DNA from: Affinundibacterium nitidum
Lineage (GTDB): Bacteria > Pseudomonadota > Gammaproteobacteria > Burkholderiales > Burkholderiaceae_D
Direction of reading: 5' to 3'
DNA: 64,000 nucleotides
Assembly: GCF_014284155.1 (NCBI RefSeq)
Contig: NZ_JACOFZ010000012.1
Location: 1-64,000, forward strand
This document shows, one piece after another, positions 1-8,941 of the stretch (position 1 is its first letter; every line of letters begins with the position of its first letter). The notes beneath the pieces are model-generated. The model did not search any database and was not told the origin of the DNA. It was given only the letters and a program-made list of their open reading frames with translations. Position numbers and translations under genes: made by a program.

Positions 1-91
1 ATACATTCACTACTATAATCACGAGCGAATCAAACTAAAACTGAAAGGGCTGAGTCCTGTTCAATACAGAAATCAGCCCTCCTATGTATAA
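1..91 (+). CDS. IS3-family transposase OrfB, C-terminal fragment (5' end outside window)
   Basis: The frame starting at base 2 reads YIHYYNHERIKLKLKGLSPV and ends about ten residues later at TAA (89-91). The pattern YYNxxRIKxKLKGLSPVxYR is the characteristic C-terminal tail of the DDE (rve) integrase of IS3/IS150-group elements, just after the catalytic domain. Nothing can be said about whether the full gene is intact. The stop is followed directly by the IS end, as expected for the last gene of such an element. Confidence 0.85.
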   Translation, partial: YIHYYNHERIKLKLKGLSPVQYRNQPSYV

Positions 92-125
92 CTAACAAAC
101 TGTCCAACTTTTTGGGGTCAGTTCA
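1..125 (+). mobile_element. Right end of an IS3-family (IS150-like) insertion sequence, truncated by window edge
   Basis: The first 91 bases encode the C-terminus of an OrfB transposase. About 10 bases after its stop comes a terminal inverted-repeat-like end (positions 101-125, containing CCAACTTTTTGGGGTCAGTT), which on the other strand starts TGAACTGACCCC and is typical of IS3-family ends. The rest of the element lies left of the window. The end falls 21 bases from the stop codon of the response regulator gene on the opposite strand, so the insertion abuts that gene's 3' end. The flanking target duplication cannot be checked because the other end is not visible. Confidence 0.85.
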
Positions 126-146
126 CACGCCATCCTTTTTTATTTT

Positions 147-953
147 CTACATTTGTTTGAATAAATGCGCGTAGACGCGACTCACCTGAATTTTTTGCTT
201 ACTACCTTTGAGTTGCAGCGTCAGTTTGCCGCTTTCGTCGCGATTGGCGAGTTCTAGAGAGCGCGTATTGATGATGTAGCCACGATGTACCTGCCAGAAG
301 ACTTCAGGATCAAGTTGTGCAAGTAGCTCACGCAAACTCATACGTATCAACACCGACTGCTCTGCCGTGACCACATTGATATACTTGTCTGTGGCTTCGA
401 AGTACAGCACATCACCGACCGGAATCATGCGAATTTGGTTGCCGACCGCAGCGCGTACCATGCTGAGGCGTTCTGTCTTGGGCGCGAGACCAGAAAGCGC
501 TGGGTTGAGCTTACTTAGTTGCGCCATTAATTGACCAAGTTCATCAGGGCGCTCGTCTTGCGAGCTGAACTTCGCTTGGAGTCGCTGTACCGTTTTTGAG
601 ATGCGTACATCACTAATCGGTTTCAACACATAGTCGATCGCCTCGTGCTCAAAGGCTTGAATTGCGTACTCGTCGTAGGCAGTGACGAAAACGATGAGTG
701 GAAACGGTTTATCCCCCGGCCATTCATCTGCCAATTCTTCAGCGACTTCTAAGCCTGTTTTCCCCGGCATTTTGATGTCGAGAAAAATAATATCGGGGAA
801 CTCTTTGAGCGCGTGGTTGACTGCTTCGATACCATTCTCAGCGATGCCGCAGAATCTGAGTTCGGGCCACAGGCGTTCTAAGGTTTTTTTGAGCGTTAAG
901 GCTAAGATTTCTTCGTCTTCCGCGATCAAGGCGCGTGGAGTTGAATGGTTCAT
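147..953 (-). CDS. LytR/AlgR-family response regulator (receiver + LytTR)
   Basis: The 268-residue protein has an N-terminal receiver domain with the acidic pair E12-D13, phospho-acceptor D59 in FLDIKMPG and the conserved lysine in YVLKP. A C-terminal LytTR DNA-binding domain follows (roughly residues 165-265, with YFEATDKYINV and QVHRGYIIN). It lies seven bases downstream of the sensor kinase gene and is surely its partner. LytTR regulators bind short direct repeats and often control autolysis, adhesion or metabolite uptake; the target here is unknown. Only 21 bases separate its stop from an IS3-family end, and no terminator is visible between them, so the original downstream context has probably been replaced. 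Confidence 0.93.
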   Translation of the reverse strand: MNHSTPRALIAEDEEILALTLKKTLERLWPELRFCGIAENGIEAVNHALKEFPDIIFLDIKMPGKTGLEVAEELADEWPGDKPFPLIVFVTAYDEYAIQAFEHEAIDYVLKPISDVRISKTVQRLQAKFSSQDERPDELGQLMAQLSKLNPALSGLAPKTERLSMVRAAVGNQIRMIPVGDVLYFEATDKYINVVTAEQSVLIRMSLRELLAQLDPEVFWQVHRGYIINTRSLELANRDESGKLTLQLKGSKQKIQVSRVYAHLFKQM

Positions 954-960
954 CGTTGAC

Positions 961-2061
961 CTAGATAGAGTTTGAATTTAATGGCAAGCGCAGTTCCGCA
1001 AGGACGCCACAGGGTTGATTATTGACTAGCGTGAAGCTCGCTTTTTCGCCATACAAGGCCAATACACGTTCACGAATATTGGCATTGCCGACATGGCTTT
1101 GGTGGTCCGGTGCTCGATAGTTTTCATCGTAATCCGCTGGCAATCCTAAACCGGTATCACCCACCGTCAATATCAGACATTGATGTTCCATTTTGACGCT
1201 GACCGTGACTTTGCCGCCTTCCACCTTAGGTTCAAGACCGTGTTTAATTGCGTTCTCTACGAGCGGTTGTAGCAACATGGGCGCGATTTCTTTACCCTCG
1301 AGTTCAACTGGTAAATCGATGGCATAAGTTAAGCGTTTCCCCATACGAATCGCGAGTAATTCGAGATAGGCATGCATCAATTCGAATTCATGCTTGAGCG
1401 TGGTTTTCTCGGTACGTGCGGAATTGAGCGTTGCCCGCAGGTAGCGAATCAGCTGCTCCAACATGTATTGAGCACGTTCTGTATCGATCGCGATTAGACC
1501 CTGTAAGTTCGCCAGCGTATTAAACAACATGTGTGGCTCAATTTGCGCTTGTAATAGCTGGAGTTGCGCTTGCAAGGCTTGGCGCTCAATGGCGGCAGTA
1601 CGCGCTTTTTCTTTTTCTTGGGCGAGCTTGATGTCGTTTAGTTTGTTTTGGTTCCAGAAGAAGATGCCGGCGAAGAGGCTGATAAATGCACTCACGACGA
1701 TCGGTGCTCGGTTGCCGCTTTGCATCAGTGTGACAAAACTGGGCGCATCAATTCCATACAAGAAAAGGCCAATAGAGCTTCCAATGAAATAGCCGACAGG
1801 TGCGGCAGCGATGCAAATCAACATAAACGCAATGCGATTGGGTTCTTGCTTTCGCCAAATGAGGTAGCTCGACAACGAGATCACGACATTAATGGAAAAA
1901 CCAATGAGCATGGAAAACACCCACACCATGAAGAAGCCTTGCTTGGAGTGTAAAACTAACTTAACGAAAACAGCGATTAAAGTGTTTAACGCCACCATCA
2001 TGCCGACCTCGCGCATGATTTTTTCTCTAGTGAGTGTATTAAAACGATCGGTGATCTTCAT
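961..2061 (-). CDS. LytS-type sensor histidine kinase
   Basis: The 366-residue membrane kinase has four hydrophobic segments in the first 140 residues (about 22-40, 44-68, 78-104 and 118-137). A short coiled coil rich in E, K and Q follows (140-170). The His_kinase (PF06580) box QIEPHMLFNTL has its phospho-acceptor at H177. The HATPase_c domain carries LQPLVENAIKHGL (N box) and GDTGLGLP (G box). No periplasmic sensing domain is visible, so the stimulus is probably sensed in or near the membrane. It is transcribed with the LytTR regulator downstream. It lies in the same direction as the uronate genes but is separated from them by a hairpin terminator, so it is probably a separate unit. Confidence 0.92.
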   Translation of the reverse strand: MKITDRFNTLTREKIMREVGMMVALNTLIAVFVKLVLHSKQGFFMVWVFSMLIGFSINVVISLSSYLIWRKQEPNRIAFMLICIAAAPVGYFIGSSIGLFLYGIDAPSFVTLMQSGNRAPIVVSAFISLFAGIFFWNQNKLNDIKLAQEKEKARTAAIERQALQAQLQLLQAQIEPHMLFNTLANLQGLIAIDTERAQYMLEQLIRYLRATLNSARTEKTTLKHEFELMHAYLELLAIRMGKRLTYAIDLPVELEGKEIAPMLLQPLVENAIKHGLEPKVEGGKVTVSVKMEHQCLILTVGDTGLGLPADYDENYRAPDHQSHVGNANIRERVLALYGEKASFTLVNNQPCGVLAELRLPLNSNSI

Positions 2062-2212
2062 CTGAGTCCTGTTCTACTAAGCCTATGGCGATGTGGCCAC
2101 GTCGAAGTATAAAGCTTAGGCTAAGGACTAGGCTAGGAGAAAAGTTTGCGACAAAATCGCGAAAAACGTCGCCAATGGAGATTGATTGGCGTGAAGCGGG
2201 AAGCGTCGTAGA

Positions 2213-2260
2213 CAAGAAAAGAGCGAGGTGGCACTTTGTGGGAAGTGCTTACGCTCGCTC
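2213..2260 (-). terminator. Rho-independent terminator of the garD-udh unit
   Basis: On the minus strand an outer stem GAGCGAG/CTCGCTC encloses an inner stem GCACTT/AAGTGC, followed by TTTTCTTG. It lies about 60 bases past the udh stop and before the kinase gene. Apart from this hairpin, the 258-base gap shows nothing convincing; an open frame on the plus strand there has no coding character. Confidence 0.6.
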
Positions 2261-2319
2261 AAATGGGGGTGATAAACGGTAATTCGTGGTGAATAATGTT
2301 TTTGTTTAGGTGATGCGAA

Positions 2320-3138
2320 TTACTTGTATTGTGGCCCTGTTAGTAAGAAACCACCGCCTTGATAGATGGTAGTGATATCGTCCGCCGCAGGGTAGTCGCT
2401 ACTGTCAGGGAATTTATGCGCAAATACTGTTGAGCTGTCTTTGGCTTGGAAGCCGAGATGAGCCGCATAGCGATTGTCCCACCAACTTGCTGGGTTATTC
2501 GACACGCCAAAACTAATGGTGTGGCCGACACGTGGTGCAAACACTGCACAGCGTAAGAGTTCAACTAAATCGTTGTAGCTGAGGTAAGTCACCATCATGC
2601 GCTTGTTGATCGGCTCTGGGAATGAGGAGCCGATGCGGATACAGACGGTTTCAAGGCCAAAGCGGTCGTAGTAGTATCGCGACAGGCTTTCACCAAAACA
2701 TTTACTGATGCCATACATGCCATCGGGGCGCGTAGGCATACTAGCGTCGATATAGTCTGTGGTCTTGTAATAGCCAACGACATGGTTAGAGCTGGCAAAG
2801 ATCACGCGCTTTACTTTTGCTAGGTGCACTGCTTCATAAATATTGTAAGTGCCTTGAATATTCGCTGCCATGATGGCTTCAAAGTTGTTTTCTGTGGAGA
2901 TGCCACCGAAATGCAACACAACGTCGACATCTTTCATTAATTCGTGCACGGCGGCTTTGTTGGAGAGATCGCACTGTACGATTTCTTCACCTTCTTGCGC
3001 ATCGCCCATCGGGCTGATGTCAGAGAGGCGAATGATATCGGCCCAAGGCTTGATACGTTCGCGCAAAATTTTACCTAAGCCGCCAGCCGCGCCAGTGAGA
3101 AGAATGCGTTTAAAAGGTTTGATTGGTGCAGTACTCAT
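2320..3138 (-). CDS. udh: Uronate dehydrogenase (NAD-dependent SDR)
   Basis: This 272-residue extended-type short-chain dehydrogenase has the Rossmann glycine motif TGAAGGLG (15-22), a serine-containing ASSNHVVGYY stretch (about 115-124) and the YxxxK pair Y142/K146 in MYGISK. Length and sequence fit bacterial uronate dehydrogenase, which oxidises D-galacturonate (and glucuronate) with NAD+ to the aldaro-1,5-lactone in the cytoplasm. The assignment is strengthened by the next gene upstream, galactarate dehydratase, and by the lactonase, KdgD and dioxovalerate dehydrogenase further along. The start has a good GAGGAAG site. A related sugar epimerase is the alternative, but the pathway context argues against it. 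Confidence 0.88.
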   Translation of the reverse strand: MSTAPIKPFKRILLTGAAGGLGKILRERIKPWADIIRLSDISPMGDAQEGEEIVQCDLSNKAAVHELMKDVDVVLHFGGISTENNFEAIMAANIQGTYNIYEAVHLAKVKRVIFASSNHVVGYYKTTDYIDASMPTRPDGMYGISKCFGESLSRYYYDRFGLETVCIRIGSSFPEPINKRMMVTYLSYNDLVELLRCAVFAPRVGHTISFGVSNNPASWWDNRYAAHLGFQAKDSSTVFAHKFPDSSDYPAADDITTIYQGGGFLLTGPQYK

Positions 3139-3196
3139 GACTTCCTCAAATTTAAGTTTAGCTTTACAGAGATGAATTCGGTGAATGTAGGGGAGA

Positions 3197-4759
3197 TTAG
3201 GTAATCGGTGCAGGGTTAAACAGCACTAAAGAGTTGTGCAGTTTCCAGTGCTCAGCCCATGTTTTCTTACCGCTGGCGACATCGAGCATAAAGTGGAATA
3301 ACTCCCAACCTACGTCGCTAATGCTACTTTCGCCACTGGCGATTTTGCCAGCGTTTATGTCCATTAAATCATGCCAACGTTTAGCGAGATCGTTACGTGT
3401 GGCGACTTTGACGACAGGTACAGCAGCTAAACCATAAGGTGTACCGCGACCTGTGGTGAACACATGCATATTCATGCCTGCCGCGAGCTGTAAAGTACCG
3501 CAAATAAAATCGCTGGCAGGGGTAGCAGCATAGATCAAACCTTTGCTTGTCAATTTTTCGCCAGGTGATAACACACCGGTAATCGCGCTGCTACCGGATT
3601 TGACGATAGAGCCCATAGCTTTTTCGACGATATTGGATAAGCCACCTTTTTTGTTGCCTGGTGTAGTGTTAGCGCTACGATCGACGCCGCCGCGCTTCAA
3701 GTAATTATCGTACCACTCCATTTCACGAATCATGGCAGCGGCAATTTCTGGGGTGGCGGCACGGGAGGTCAGTTGGTCGATGCCATCACGCACCTCGGTC
3801 ACTTCTGAAAACATCACAGTAGCGCCAGCGCGTACTAGTAGATCTGTGGCAAAGCCGACGGCAGGGTTGGCGGTCACACCGGAAAACGCATCGCTACCAC
3901 CGCATTGCACGCCAATCACCAGATCAGAGGCAGGGCAGGTTTCGCGACGACGTCGATTCAAAACTTCGAGTTGTTGCTCCGCAGTTGCCATGATCGATTG
4001 AATCATCGAATCAAAACCCACATGTTCAGCATCTTGCAAACAAACGACGACCGGTTCAAAAGAATTGGTGTTGGCGCTTTGAATAGGAATGGCAGCCTTC
4101 GGAAATAAGCGATTCGGTTGCAGTTTTTCGCAGCCCAAGCTCACCACCATGGCTTGTCCGCCAAAGTTAGGGTTGAGACTAATATTACGTACCGTTCGAA
4201 TGGGGATTTGCGCATCAGGTGAGTCAATCGCTACACCACAACCATAGGTATGATCGAGACCAATCACATCATCCACGTGCGGATATTTTGGGAGTAATTC
4301 TTGTTTGATGCGTTTGACAGCAAATTCGACTACACCGGCCACACATTGCACGGTAGTGGTGATCGCTAAAATATTGCGCGTACCCACGCTGCCATCGGCG
4401 TTACGGAAACCCTGGAAGGTATAGCCCTCGAGTGCGGTGGTTTCTGCCGCTGGACGGTTGGCAATAGGCAGATCTTCTAAAGTACGTGCAGGTGGAAGTT
4501 GGACTAAGGCTTCTTGTATCCAGCGACCACGTTCTATGTTTTCTGTGGCGAAACCGATGGTCACGTTATAGCGAATGATTTTCTCTTGCGCGCCGATATC
4601 AGACAAAGCGACTTTATGGCCCTGTGGAACGTATTCTTTCAAAACCAAACCGCAGGGAAATACGGTGCCCGCTGCGAGTCCACCATCATTGACGACGATG
4701 GCGACATTGTCGTTGTCATGCATGCGAATATACAGCGGTGTGAGCGTTTCGTTTGCCAT
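3197..4759 (-). CDS. garD: Galactarate dehydratase (UxaA/GarD family)
   Basis: The 520-residue protein has the GarD domain order. An N-terminal SAF-like domain (residues 1-85; [13 protein letters not shown]) is followed by the large UxaA-type dehydratase domain starting at [17 protein letters not shown]. It contains the conserved [15 protein letters not shown] and [10 protein letters not shown] segments and late TGRGTPYG. The length matches E. coli GarD (523 residues) rather than the altronate dehydratase pair. It dehydrates galactarate (meso-galactaric acid) to 5-dehydro-4-deoxy-D-glucarate. It forms a two-gene unit with udh (58-base gap). The divergent region upstream carries candidate GntR operators. 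Altronate dehydratase is a less likely alternative because no UxaB/UxaC genes are present. Confidence 0.85.
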   Translation of the reverse strand: MANETLTPLYIRMHDNDNVAIVVNDGGLAAGTVFPCGLVLKEYVPQGHKVALSDIGAQEKIIRYNVTIGFATENIERGRWIQEALVQLPPARTLEDLPIANRPAAETTALEGYTFQGFRNADGSVGTRNILAITTTVQCVAGVVEFAVKRIKQELLPKYPHVDDVIGLDHTYGCGVAIDSPDAQIPIRTVRNISLNPNFGGQAMVVSLGCEKLQPNRLFPKAAIPIQSANTNSFEPVVVCLQDAEHVGFDSMIQSIMATAEQQLEVLNRRRRETCPASDLVIGVQCGGSDAFSGVTANPAVGFATDLLVRAGATVMFSEVTEVRDGIDQLTSRAATPEIAAAMIREMEWYDNYLKRGGVDRSANTTPGNKKGGLSNIVEKAMGSIVKSGSSAITGVLSPGEKLTSKGLIYAATPASDFICGTLQLAAGMNMHVFTTGRGTPYGLAAVPVVKVATRNDLAKRWHDLMDINAGKIASGESSISDVGWELFHFMLDVASGKKTWAEHWKLHNSLVLFNPAPIT

Positions 4760-4820
4760 GTTGATCTCTTGTCCTTTTCTCTTTTCCCGACCGCACTACA
4801 ACGAACGCGAGGTTCAATCT

Positions 4821-4888
4821 TGAGTTAGCGATCGGTTGATCTGCTCAAGCACAGACGAACTTCTCAACTCAAATTTAGATCGCTCGCA
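4821..4888. repeat. Imperfect palindromic intergenic repeat, related to the element at 21731-21847
   Basis: TTGAGTT near 4820 pairs with AACTCAA at 4865-4871. The core at 4846-4888 (CAAGCACAG, TTCTCAAC, CGCTCGC) matches 21789-21831 at roughly 80 percent of positions by eye. Both copies sit in gaps beside uronate catabolism genes. They look like members of one dispersed non-coding repeat family, not like a regulator site. Confidence 0.5.
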
Positions 4889-4971
4889 ATAACTGCATTT
4901 CGGTCTTATGTTTTCGATGCGGCATCGGCTTGCATGAGTAGACCTGTCATTAGTAGACCAATTTCATAATC

Positions 4972-5181
4972 GGTCTGACCACTCATTTAAGGCGGTGCTG
5001 CACCCATTCTTCTTGGCAAGTACTCGCATTGGTATGAGCGGAGAGGCGAAAAAACGATGTCTATTCGCTCGAACCTAAGCTTATTTTTATTGGTTGTTGT
5101 GGCGAGTATGCCATTTAAAAAAATATTTGGCTAGTCCAGATTGCAAAATTGGTCGAACCAATTTAGAATGGCCTGACCAAA
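4972..5181. promoter_or_regulatory. Candidate FadR/PdhR-type GntR operators between garD and gntR
   Basis: The 442-base divergent gap holds three palindromes of the kind bound by FadR-family GntR proteins: GGTCTGACC at 4972-4980, ATTGGTCGAACCAAT at 5148-5162 (6-base arms, 3-base spacer), and TGGCCTGACCA at 5170-5180. They resemble the E. coli PdhR (ATTGGTnnnACCAAT) and FadR (TGGTCnGACCA) consensus. The latter two lie 20-50 bases before the regulator's own start, which suggests autorepression; the first lies on the garD side. No clear -35/-10 pair was assigned. Operator identity is inferred. Confidence 0.6.
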
Positions 5182-5201
5182 TACAACATCGTGTTTTTAT
5201 T

Positions 5202-5900
5202 ATGATAAGAAAAGCCTCTGCAGCTACTGAGCAATCCGGCCACGAGCCGCGCTTGTATCGCGTAGTGGCCGACAAGATCCAAGTCTTAATTCAGGATGAA
5301 AGTATCGGTGCTGGAGAGCGTTTGCCGTCGGAGCGAGATTTGGCGGCGAAGTTATCTGTCAGCCGTGCTTCATTGCGCGAGGCGATCTTGGCTTTGGAAT
5401 TAGGTGGCGTGGTGGAAGTGCGTGGCGGGTCTGGCGTGTATATCAGTGAGCAAGTTCAAGAGCCCGACGTGCCAGAAGTGGGTCCGGGGCCGTTTGAAGT
5501 GTTGTCGGCGCGCCGTTTGATTGAGCCTGAAGTGGCTGCAATCGCTGCGCGGGTGGCGACAGATGGTGCGATTGATACGATTTTGAAAGCGGCGTTGGAA
5601 ATGGAGAAGCATCATGCTGACCAGTCCAGCAACGAGCGTGCAGATAGAGAATTCCATTTGTCGATTGCGAGGGCAACTGGCAATAGTGCTTTGGTTGGAA
5701 CGGTTGAATATTTGTGGGATCAACGTGGTCGTTTATGGCATCGCTTGAAGGAGCATTTTCAAACGGAAGAATTACGCCATGTCACTTTGACTGACCATCG
5801 CGATATTTTAGAAGCGATTGCGGCGCATGATCCCGCAGCAGCACGTAAAGCGATGCGAGCACATTTAGAGCGAGTGACACGGACCTTCTCGCGCGGTTGA
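5202..5900 (+). CDS. FadR-family GntR transcriptional regulator
   Basis: The 232-residue regulator has an N-terminal winged helix (YRVVADKIQVLI, ERLPSERDLAAKLSVSRASLREAILALE) and a C-terminal FCD ligand domain. The FCD domain carries the metal-binding pattern: an aspartate in DREFHLSIARATGNSALV and histidines in DHRDILEAIAAHDPAAARKAMRAHLE. A longer frame opens at 5094, but its extra 36 residues run through the palindromic operators, so ATG 5202 (MIRKAS) is preferred. It is divergent from garD-udh and upstream of the TonB receptor, so it probably represses both until galacturonate, galactarate or a derivative binds. The ligand is inferred from context only. Confidence 0.88.
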   Translation: MIRKASAATEQSGHEPRLYRVVADKIQVLIQDESIGAGERLPSERDLAAKLSVSRASLREAILALELGGVVEVRGGSGVYISEQVQEPDVPEVGPGPFEVLSARRLIEPEVAAIAARVATDGAIDTILKAALEMEKHHADQSSNERADREFHLSIARATGNSALVGTVEYLWDQRGRLWHRLKEHFQTEELRHVTLTDHRDILEAIAAHDPAAARKAMRAHLERVTRTFSRG

Positions 5901-5931
5901 AGCAAGCCTGAGTAGCTGTAGAGAGGTGAAA

Positions 5932-5958
5932 GTTTTAGTGGTTTTAGTAGTTTTAGTG
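5932..5958 (+). repeat. Three tandem copies of a 9-base repeat
   Basis: GTTTTAGTG, GTTTTAGTA and GTTTTAGTG follow one another directly after the gntR stop. A weak GGTC-N9-GACC inverted repeat follows at 6010-6026 and could be a GntR half-site pair upstream of the TonB receptor. Otherwise the 252-base gap shows only the receptor's ribosome-binding site (AGGAG, 6142-6146). Confidence 0.6.
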
Positions 5959-6152
5959 TTGAGAAGTGATGCAAGAAAATGGTAGGGCTGATCACACCTG
6001 CATTTGTCTGGTCAGCAAATTGGACCGGCGAGACCTCGATGCGGCAAATAGCCACATCTTCGTCGACGCGGCAGAGAGTACGCGAGGTGCTCCAACTAGG
6101 GTTTTTTGCTCATCCCCATATGAGTGTCTATTAAAATTAGTAGGAGACAATA

Positions 6153-8858
6153 ATGAAAACGAACAAGAAGACCAGCTTGCAACAGCTGACCTTATCCGCT
6201 ATCACAGTCGCAGTCTTGGGTGTTATTAGTCAAAGCCAAGCACTGGCGCAAGAACCTTTGCGGGTGGAAGTGACAGGTTCCTCCATCAAACGTTTGGCAA
6301 GTGAAGCTTCACTACCGATTACTTCGGTAACTGGCGAAGAGTTAGAAAAACGCGGCATGACAACTTTGGCCGATTTGATGATGGCTTTGCCTCAGTCAAA
6401 TTCTTTAGCGCCTTCTAATGCAGGTTCCGGCACCAACGTTAACTTGCGCGGCTTGGGCGTTAACCGCACTTTGGTATTGCTGAATGGTCGCCGCCTAGCC
6501 AATGAAGCGATTGCCGATGGTTATGCCAATCTCGACGTGATCCCGATGAGCGCGATCGCACGCGTTGAAGTGTTGAACGACGGCGCTTCATCTATCTACG
6601 GTTCAGACGCCATCGGTGGTGTCGTCAATTTCATCACAAAGCGTGAATACAATGGTGCTTCCGTTACAGCGCAAGCGGTACAACCGCAGCGTGACGGTGG
6701 TGCAGACGAACAACGCGTGAGCTTCATCATTGGTACGGGCGATTTGCAAAAAGATGGATGGAATATTTATGCAACGGCCGATGCCCATCGTCGTAGCCGC
6801 CTGTTGGGCTCTGATCGCGCTGAGTTGAGTTCTGCAGAGTTATTGACCAGTATTGGTCGTGCGCCATCTTTGGCCAGTGGCGGTTTCGCGATGCCGGCGA
6901 ACTTTACTATCCCAAGTAACAAAGCCTTCGCTGCGGCTAACCCATACTATTCAACGGGTTGCGTGGCACCTTACTCGATTCAAGGCGGTAAGAATACCTG
7001 TGTTATTAACAATCAAACCTATAACACCGCCTTATATGCGAATGATCAACTGACCTTCTTCACAAAAGCGACGAAACGTATTAGCGATGATCATACTATC
7101 TCCTTGGAATACAACCGTGGTGAAGAGCATATCTTTGGCACAAAAATTCCAACGACTAGCTTAGCCGCCAACGGCGTTACGGCATTGTTGCCTTCGACCA
7201 GTAAGTGGTATCCAGGCGGCAGTGGCGGTGTGCCAAAAGTGACAGGCGTAACAGGCGCACCTTTGTTGGTGACTTGGAGTGTTGCGGACTTAGGCGCTTA
7301 CACGACCAAAGATGAACAGATCAATCAACGTTGGAATTTGAGTGACGAAGGCGTGATCGCTGGTTGGGACTACAAAGCTGGTTTGGTGGTCGGTATTAGC
7401 GATCGTATTGGTTACTTAGATTCTGGTGCTGTCGATGGTGCCAAGCTCATCGCAGGTATTACGAATGGCACATTGAACCCATTTGGGTTGCAAGATGCTA
7501 CAGGTAAAGCCTACCTCGATAGCATTGGTCTGAACGGCCAGAAATTGCGCGTTTCTAAGAGTACATACACCGGTTTGGAACTGACACTCAACAAAGCAGT
7601 GATGAAATTACCTGCTGGTGATGTTGGCTTGGCGGTTGGCTTAGATTTTCATCGTGATACAACCGAAGATACCAAAACAGAATTAGGTAACTTGGCGACT
7701 TATGCGGGCTCAGTTCCTTCTCACGGTCAAGGTGCACGCAATGTAGCGGCTTTGTATGCTGAGGTTGAAGTGCCGGTGACTAAAGAATTGAACTTGAACT
7801 TGGCGGTGCGTGACGATCATTTCAGCGACTTCGGCAACACAGTGAATCCAAAAGCGAGCTTCCGTTATCAACCGAACTCTGTGGTGATGTTCCGTGGTTC
7901 AGCTAATACTGGTTTCCGCGCACCGACTTTGTTCGACCGTTACGGCTATCGTTTGCCAGGCGCCACCACAACAACGGGTGCGGCATGGGATGATCCAGTG
8001 CAATGTCCAGGCCCAACGCCAGCTATTGCTGGTACAGGTAAAGCCTTGCCAGGTTTGGTGTCGGCAACAGTGTGTAATGTGAAATTGCCAAAACAAACTG
8101 GTAGTAATGCCGAGTTGATTCCAGAAACCTCTGTGGGCGGCACGCTTGGTATGGTGGTTGAGCCAATGAAGAATTTGACGGTGTCTGTAGACTACTGGCG
8201 TATCACGATGGATAAGATGTTGGCCAATTTGCCGGAGCAAGCTTACTTCTTAGATCCAGTGAAGTATGCCGATTTGTTTGTGCGCGATGCGACGGGCAAA
8301 TTGTTGTACATTAAAAACGTGACGATGAACCTCGGTGGTCAAAAAGCAGCAGGCTTGGATTTGGCTGCAAACTATAGCTATCCAACAGAGGGTTGGGGTA
8401 CGTTTAAAGTTAGTTTGAATGGCACTTATCTGACACAGTTTGATAATCAGTTGGAAAAAGGTGGTGCTTGGGCCTCCAACATCGGTCGTTTCGGTTTGGC
8501 AAGTAACGGCACGACAAGCAGCTTGCCTATCATTACTTTCCGTTGGAAACATACCTTGGCTCTGAACTGGATGAAAGGTGATTGGGCTGCGCAGTTGACA
8601 CAGAACTACAATACTGGGTACCACGATCAAAACTTGGTCGCAGCGCAGTACTTCCGTGATATCAAACCCTATCAAGTGTTCAACCTGACTGGCACTTATC
8701 GTGGTTTTAAAAACTTCACGATTGTGGCTGGTCTGACGAATCTGTTTGATGTCAATCCGCCTGTGACTAATCACAGTGGTTATAACGGTTATTTGAGTAG
8801 CGCCGCTAGTCCGATTGGTCGTGCATTCAATACCCGTATCACTTATACCTTCTATTGA
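6153..8858 (+). CDS. TonB-dependent outer-membrane receptor, probably for pectic oligosaccharides
   Basis: The 901-residue protein has a signal peptide (MKTNKKTSLQQLTL...SQALA) and a plug domain of about 60-180 (VEVTGSSIKRLASEASLPIT, NVNLRGLGVNRTLVLLNGRR, SSIYGSDAIGGVVNFITKR). A 22-strand-type beta barrel follows, with TGFRAPTLFDRYG midway and the terminal strand ending FNTRITYTFY with a C-terminal aromatic residue. It imports substrate across the outer membrane using TonB-ExbBD energy. Its position directly before secreted pectin-degrading enzymes, and next to a uronate GntR regulator, points to oligogalacturonides or rhamnogalacturonan fragments. No SusD partner is present. AGGAG lies 6 bases before the start, and a strong terminator follows. 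Confidence 0.9.
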   Translation: MKTNKKTSLQQLTLSAITVAVLGVISQSQALAQEPLRVEVTGSSIKRLASEASLPITSVTGEELEKRGMTTLADLMMALPQSNSLAPSNAGSGTNVNLRGLGVNRTLVLLNGRRLANEAIADGYANLDVIPMSAIARVEVLNDGASSIYGSDAIGGVVNFITKREYNGASVTAQAVQPQRDGGADEQRVSFIIGTGDLQKDGWNIYATADAHRRSRLLGSDRAELSSAELLTSIGRAPSLASGGFAMPANFTIPSNKAFAAANPYYSTGCVAPYSIQGGKNTCVINNQTYNTALYANDQLTFFTKATKRISDDHTISLEYNRGEEHIFGTKIPTTSLAANGVTALLPSTSKWYPGGSGGVPKVTGVTGAPLLVTWSVADLGAYTTKDEQINQRWNLSDEGVIAGWDYKAGLVVGISDRIGYLDSGAVDGAKLIAGITNGTLNPFGLQDATGKAYLDSIGLNGQKLRVSKSTYTGLELTLNKAVMKLPAGDVGLAVGLDFHRDTTEDTKTELGNLATYAGSVPSHGQGARNVAALYAEVEVPVTKELNLNLAVRDDHFSDFGNTVNPKASFRYQPNSVVMFRGSANTGFRAPTLFDRYGYRLPGATTTTGAAWDDPVQCPGPTPAIAGTGKALPGLVSATVCNVKLPKQTGSNAELIPETSVGGTLGMVVEPMKNLTVSVDYWRITMDKMLANLPEQAYFLDPVKYADLFVRDATGKLLYIKNVTMNLGGQKAAGLDLAANYSYPTEGWGTFKVSLNGTYLTQFDNQLEKGGAWASNIGRFGLASNGTTSSLPIITFRWKHTLALNWMKGDWAAQLTQNYNTGYHDQNLVAAQYFRDIKPYQVFNLTGTYRGFKNFTIVAGLTNLFDVNPPVTNHSGYNGYLSSAASPIGRAFNTRITYTFY

Positions 8859-8868
8859 TCGGTCATAC

Positions 8869-8904
8869 CCGCGATCTGCTTGAAACAGATCGCGGTTTTT
8901 TTTT
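8869..8904 (+). terminator. Strong rho-independent terminator after the TonB receptor
   Basis: A perfect 10-base stem, CCGCGATCTG/CAGATCGCGG, with a 7-base loop is followed by nine T residues. It separates the receptor from the esterase gene, which starts 37 bases later. Confidence 0.92.
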
Positions 8905-8941
8905 GATCTCGTTCATCATTGATTGATCACCGGTATTCATC

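Noticed and set aside
2085-2282. 65-residue open frame in the gap between the kinase and udh
   Set aside because: Arg/Lys-rich with no pattern, no ribosome site, and it covers the udh terminator hairpin.
5094-5201. N-terminal extension of the first GntR regulator
   Set aside because: It would translate through two palindromic operator candidates and adds sequence not seen in FadR-type regulators.
5932-5958. Tandem 9-base repeats considered as a CRISPR-like or iteron array
   Set aside because: Only three contiguous copies with no spacers and no initiator or cas gene; a simple slippage repeat is enough.
8250-8774. 174-residue open frame antisense to the TonB receptor gene
   Set aside because: Shadow of the receptor barrel codons; no start signal and no protein-like pattern.
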